Below, piece after piece: positions 63,206-64,000 of a stretch of 64,000 bases of DNA (position 1 is the stretch's first letter; every line of letters begins with the position of its first letter). The position numbers were made by a program, and so were the translations under genes. A model generated the notes under the pieces. That model had not been told where the DNA came from and ran no database searches. It was given only the letters and a program-made list of their open reading frames with translations. The stretch is from positions 7,192,001 through 7,256,000 of the forward strand of contig CAUJLY010000001.1 of the NCBI GenBank assembly GCA_963281155.1. The letters run 5' to 3'. Source of the DNA: Rhabditophanes sp. KR3021. Its lineage: Eukaryota; Nematoda; Chromadorea; Rhabditida; Alloionematidae.

Positions 63206-63653
63206 ATTCCTGATCTGTCCTCTCTTTCTCGCCTAAGAAACAGTTAAAAATAAGTTGCATTAGACTTATTAAATGCCACCATCCTTGTTACCTTTTTTTA
63301 TTAAGTCTAATAAAAACTATTTTTAATTTGTCAAACTGCATAAAATCTATCTATATGCATATATTATATCTATCTGAAATGTTTGATTATTGCGACAAAT
63401 AAATATTTGTAAATAATAGATCGGAACTAAATAATGTATGTGTTTAAAACTGAAAATATAAAAAAAGTTGATGCAATTATTGCATACATCCTGATTTGTG
63501 GTGGTGTAAAATGTAGTTTAGCTAAACAAATTATCTAAACTAATGCTTGAAGAAATATAAGCAGCTGGCATTTTGTTTACTAAATTAATATTTGATTTAA
63601 CGGAGAATCAGTTTAAAAGGAACTCAAAATGGTGAGAATTTATTATATTCATC
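63206..63653. other. spacer before the last gene
   Basis: AT-rich with 3' signals of the ZNF706-like gene. An inverted pair near 63261-63313 (ttagacttattaaa and tttattaagtctaa) could form a hairpin in the transcript. Nothing else seen. Confidence 0.4.
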
Positions 63654-64000
63654 ATGATTGCATTGAAATTTGTTATTTTGTTGTCATTAGTTGGTGTAAG
63701 TAATGGCTTGGCATGTGCAGCAGATTCCGATTGCAACAATCCGACGATGTTTTGTAATAATTTAGTTTGTGAGCAGATGGAGTGTGTTTTCGATACGTGC
63801 CCAGGAGATGTAATACCACCAATAATTGATTGTGATATTCCTTCCCAGATGTGTGTTTTGATTGCCACGACTACTACAACTACACTACGTCCATCTACAA
63901 CAACCCTTAAAGCTTTGACTACGACCAAAGCTGGTACTACGACTACGAAAGCTCCCACTTGTGCTAAGGATATAGCTACTAATTGTGTTCAATTAAAGAC
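63654..64000 (+). CDS. secreted Cys/Thr-rich mucin-like protein, 5' part
   Basis: The frame from ATG 63654 runs off the right edge after 115 codons without a stop. Signal peptide: LKFVILLSLVGVSNGLA. A Cys-rich segment (CAADSDC, MFCNNLVCEQMEC, DTCPGD) is followed by a Thr-rich linker with repeats of TTTT and TTTKA, typical of O-glycosylated mucin spacers, then CAKDIATNC, which could be the start of a ShK-type domain. Nematode surface-coat or pharyngeal mucins have this layout. The opposite-strand ORF is a shadow. Confidence 0.75.
   Translation, partial: MIALKFVILLSLVGVSNGLACAADSDCNNPTMFCNNLVCEQMECVFDTCPGDVIPPIIDCDIPSQMCVLIATTTTTTLRPSTTTLKALTTTKAGTTTTKAPTCAKDIATNCVQLK

Noticed and set aside
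63608..63958. Minus-strand 116-codon ORF with Val-rich repeats
   Set aside because: It is the complement of the Thr-rich repeats of the plus-strand secreted gene, which has a signal peptide and ordered Cys.

Overview
The window reads as nuclear DNA of a nematode. It is AT-rich (roughly 70%), its introns are mostly 38-50 nt with GTAAG donors and TTTTCAG/TTTTAG acceptors, and TTTTCAG sites just upstream of start codons look like spliced-leader acceptors. A long gene with the LSP-repeat layout of the nematode-specific MLT-10 moulting family supports this. Histone H4 has Cys in the TYCEH segment, as I recall for C. elegans H4. The species cannot be named from the sequence alone.

Layout. 1-4.9 kb: decayed coding remnants around the 5' half of a choline-transporter-like (SLC44/CTL) gene. 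5-16.5 kb: small secreted proteins, a local group of three secreted or single-pass membrane glycoproteins, a stand-alone FERM-domain protein, and a first set of core histone genes (H3/H4 and H2B/H2A, each pair divergent). 16.9-20.3 kb: the MLT-10-like gene with many short repeat-coding exons. 22-30 kb: a chromatin/cell-cycle group with a protein carrying a PIP-degron-like motif and a SUMO-interaction-like motif, a second divergent H2A/H2B pair (the H2B has a one-base frame break), and an intronless DNA topoisomerase II. 30-33 kb: a secreted Cys-rich protein and a MARK/PAR-1-type kinase. 37.9-38.8 kb: an unusual Cys/Gly precursor gene split into nine exons, six of them only 9-26 nt. 38.8-54.4 kb: a gene desert upstream of a forkhead gene (54.4-58.4 kb), which has the only kilobase-scale introns seen. 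59-64 kb: a compact housekeeping group with TAF1B-like Pol I factor, mitochondrial ribosomal protein bL12m, a ZNF706-like protein and the start of a mucin-like secreted gene.

The histones, topoisomerase II and the PIP-degron-like protein all serve S phase, and TAF1B and bL12m serve ribosome and mitochondrial output. The secreted genes carry strong CTATATAA/GTATATAAAG TATA boxes like the histone genes, suggesting high or pulsed expression such as moulting-linked production. The most unusual item is the micro-exon Cys-rich precursor at 37871-38844. Several one-base breaks fall in or near homopolymers (H2B at about 24180, the 5' part of the MLT-10-like gene, 36760-37096), so base-calling errors must be separated from real gene decay.
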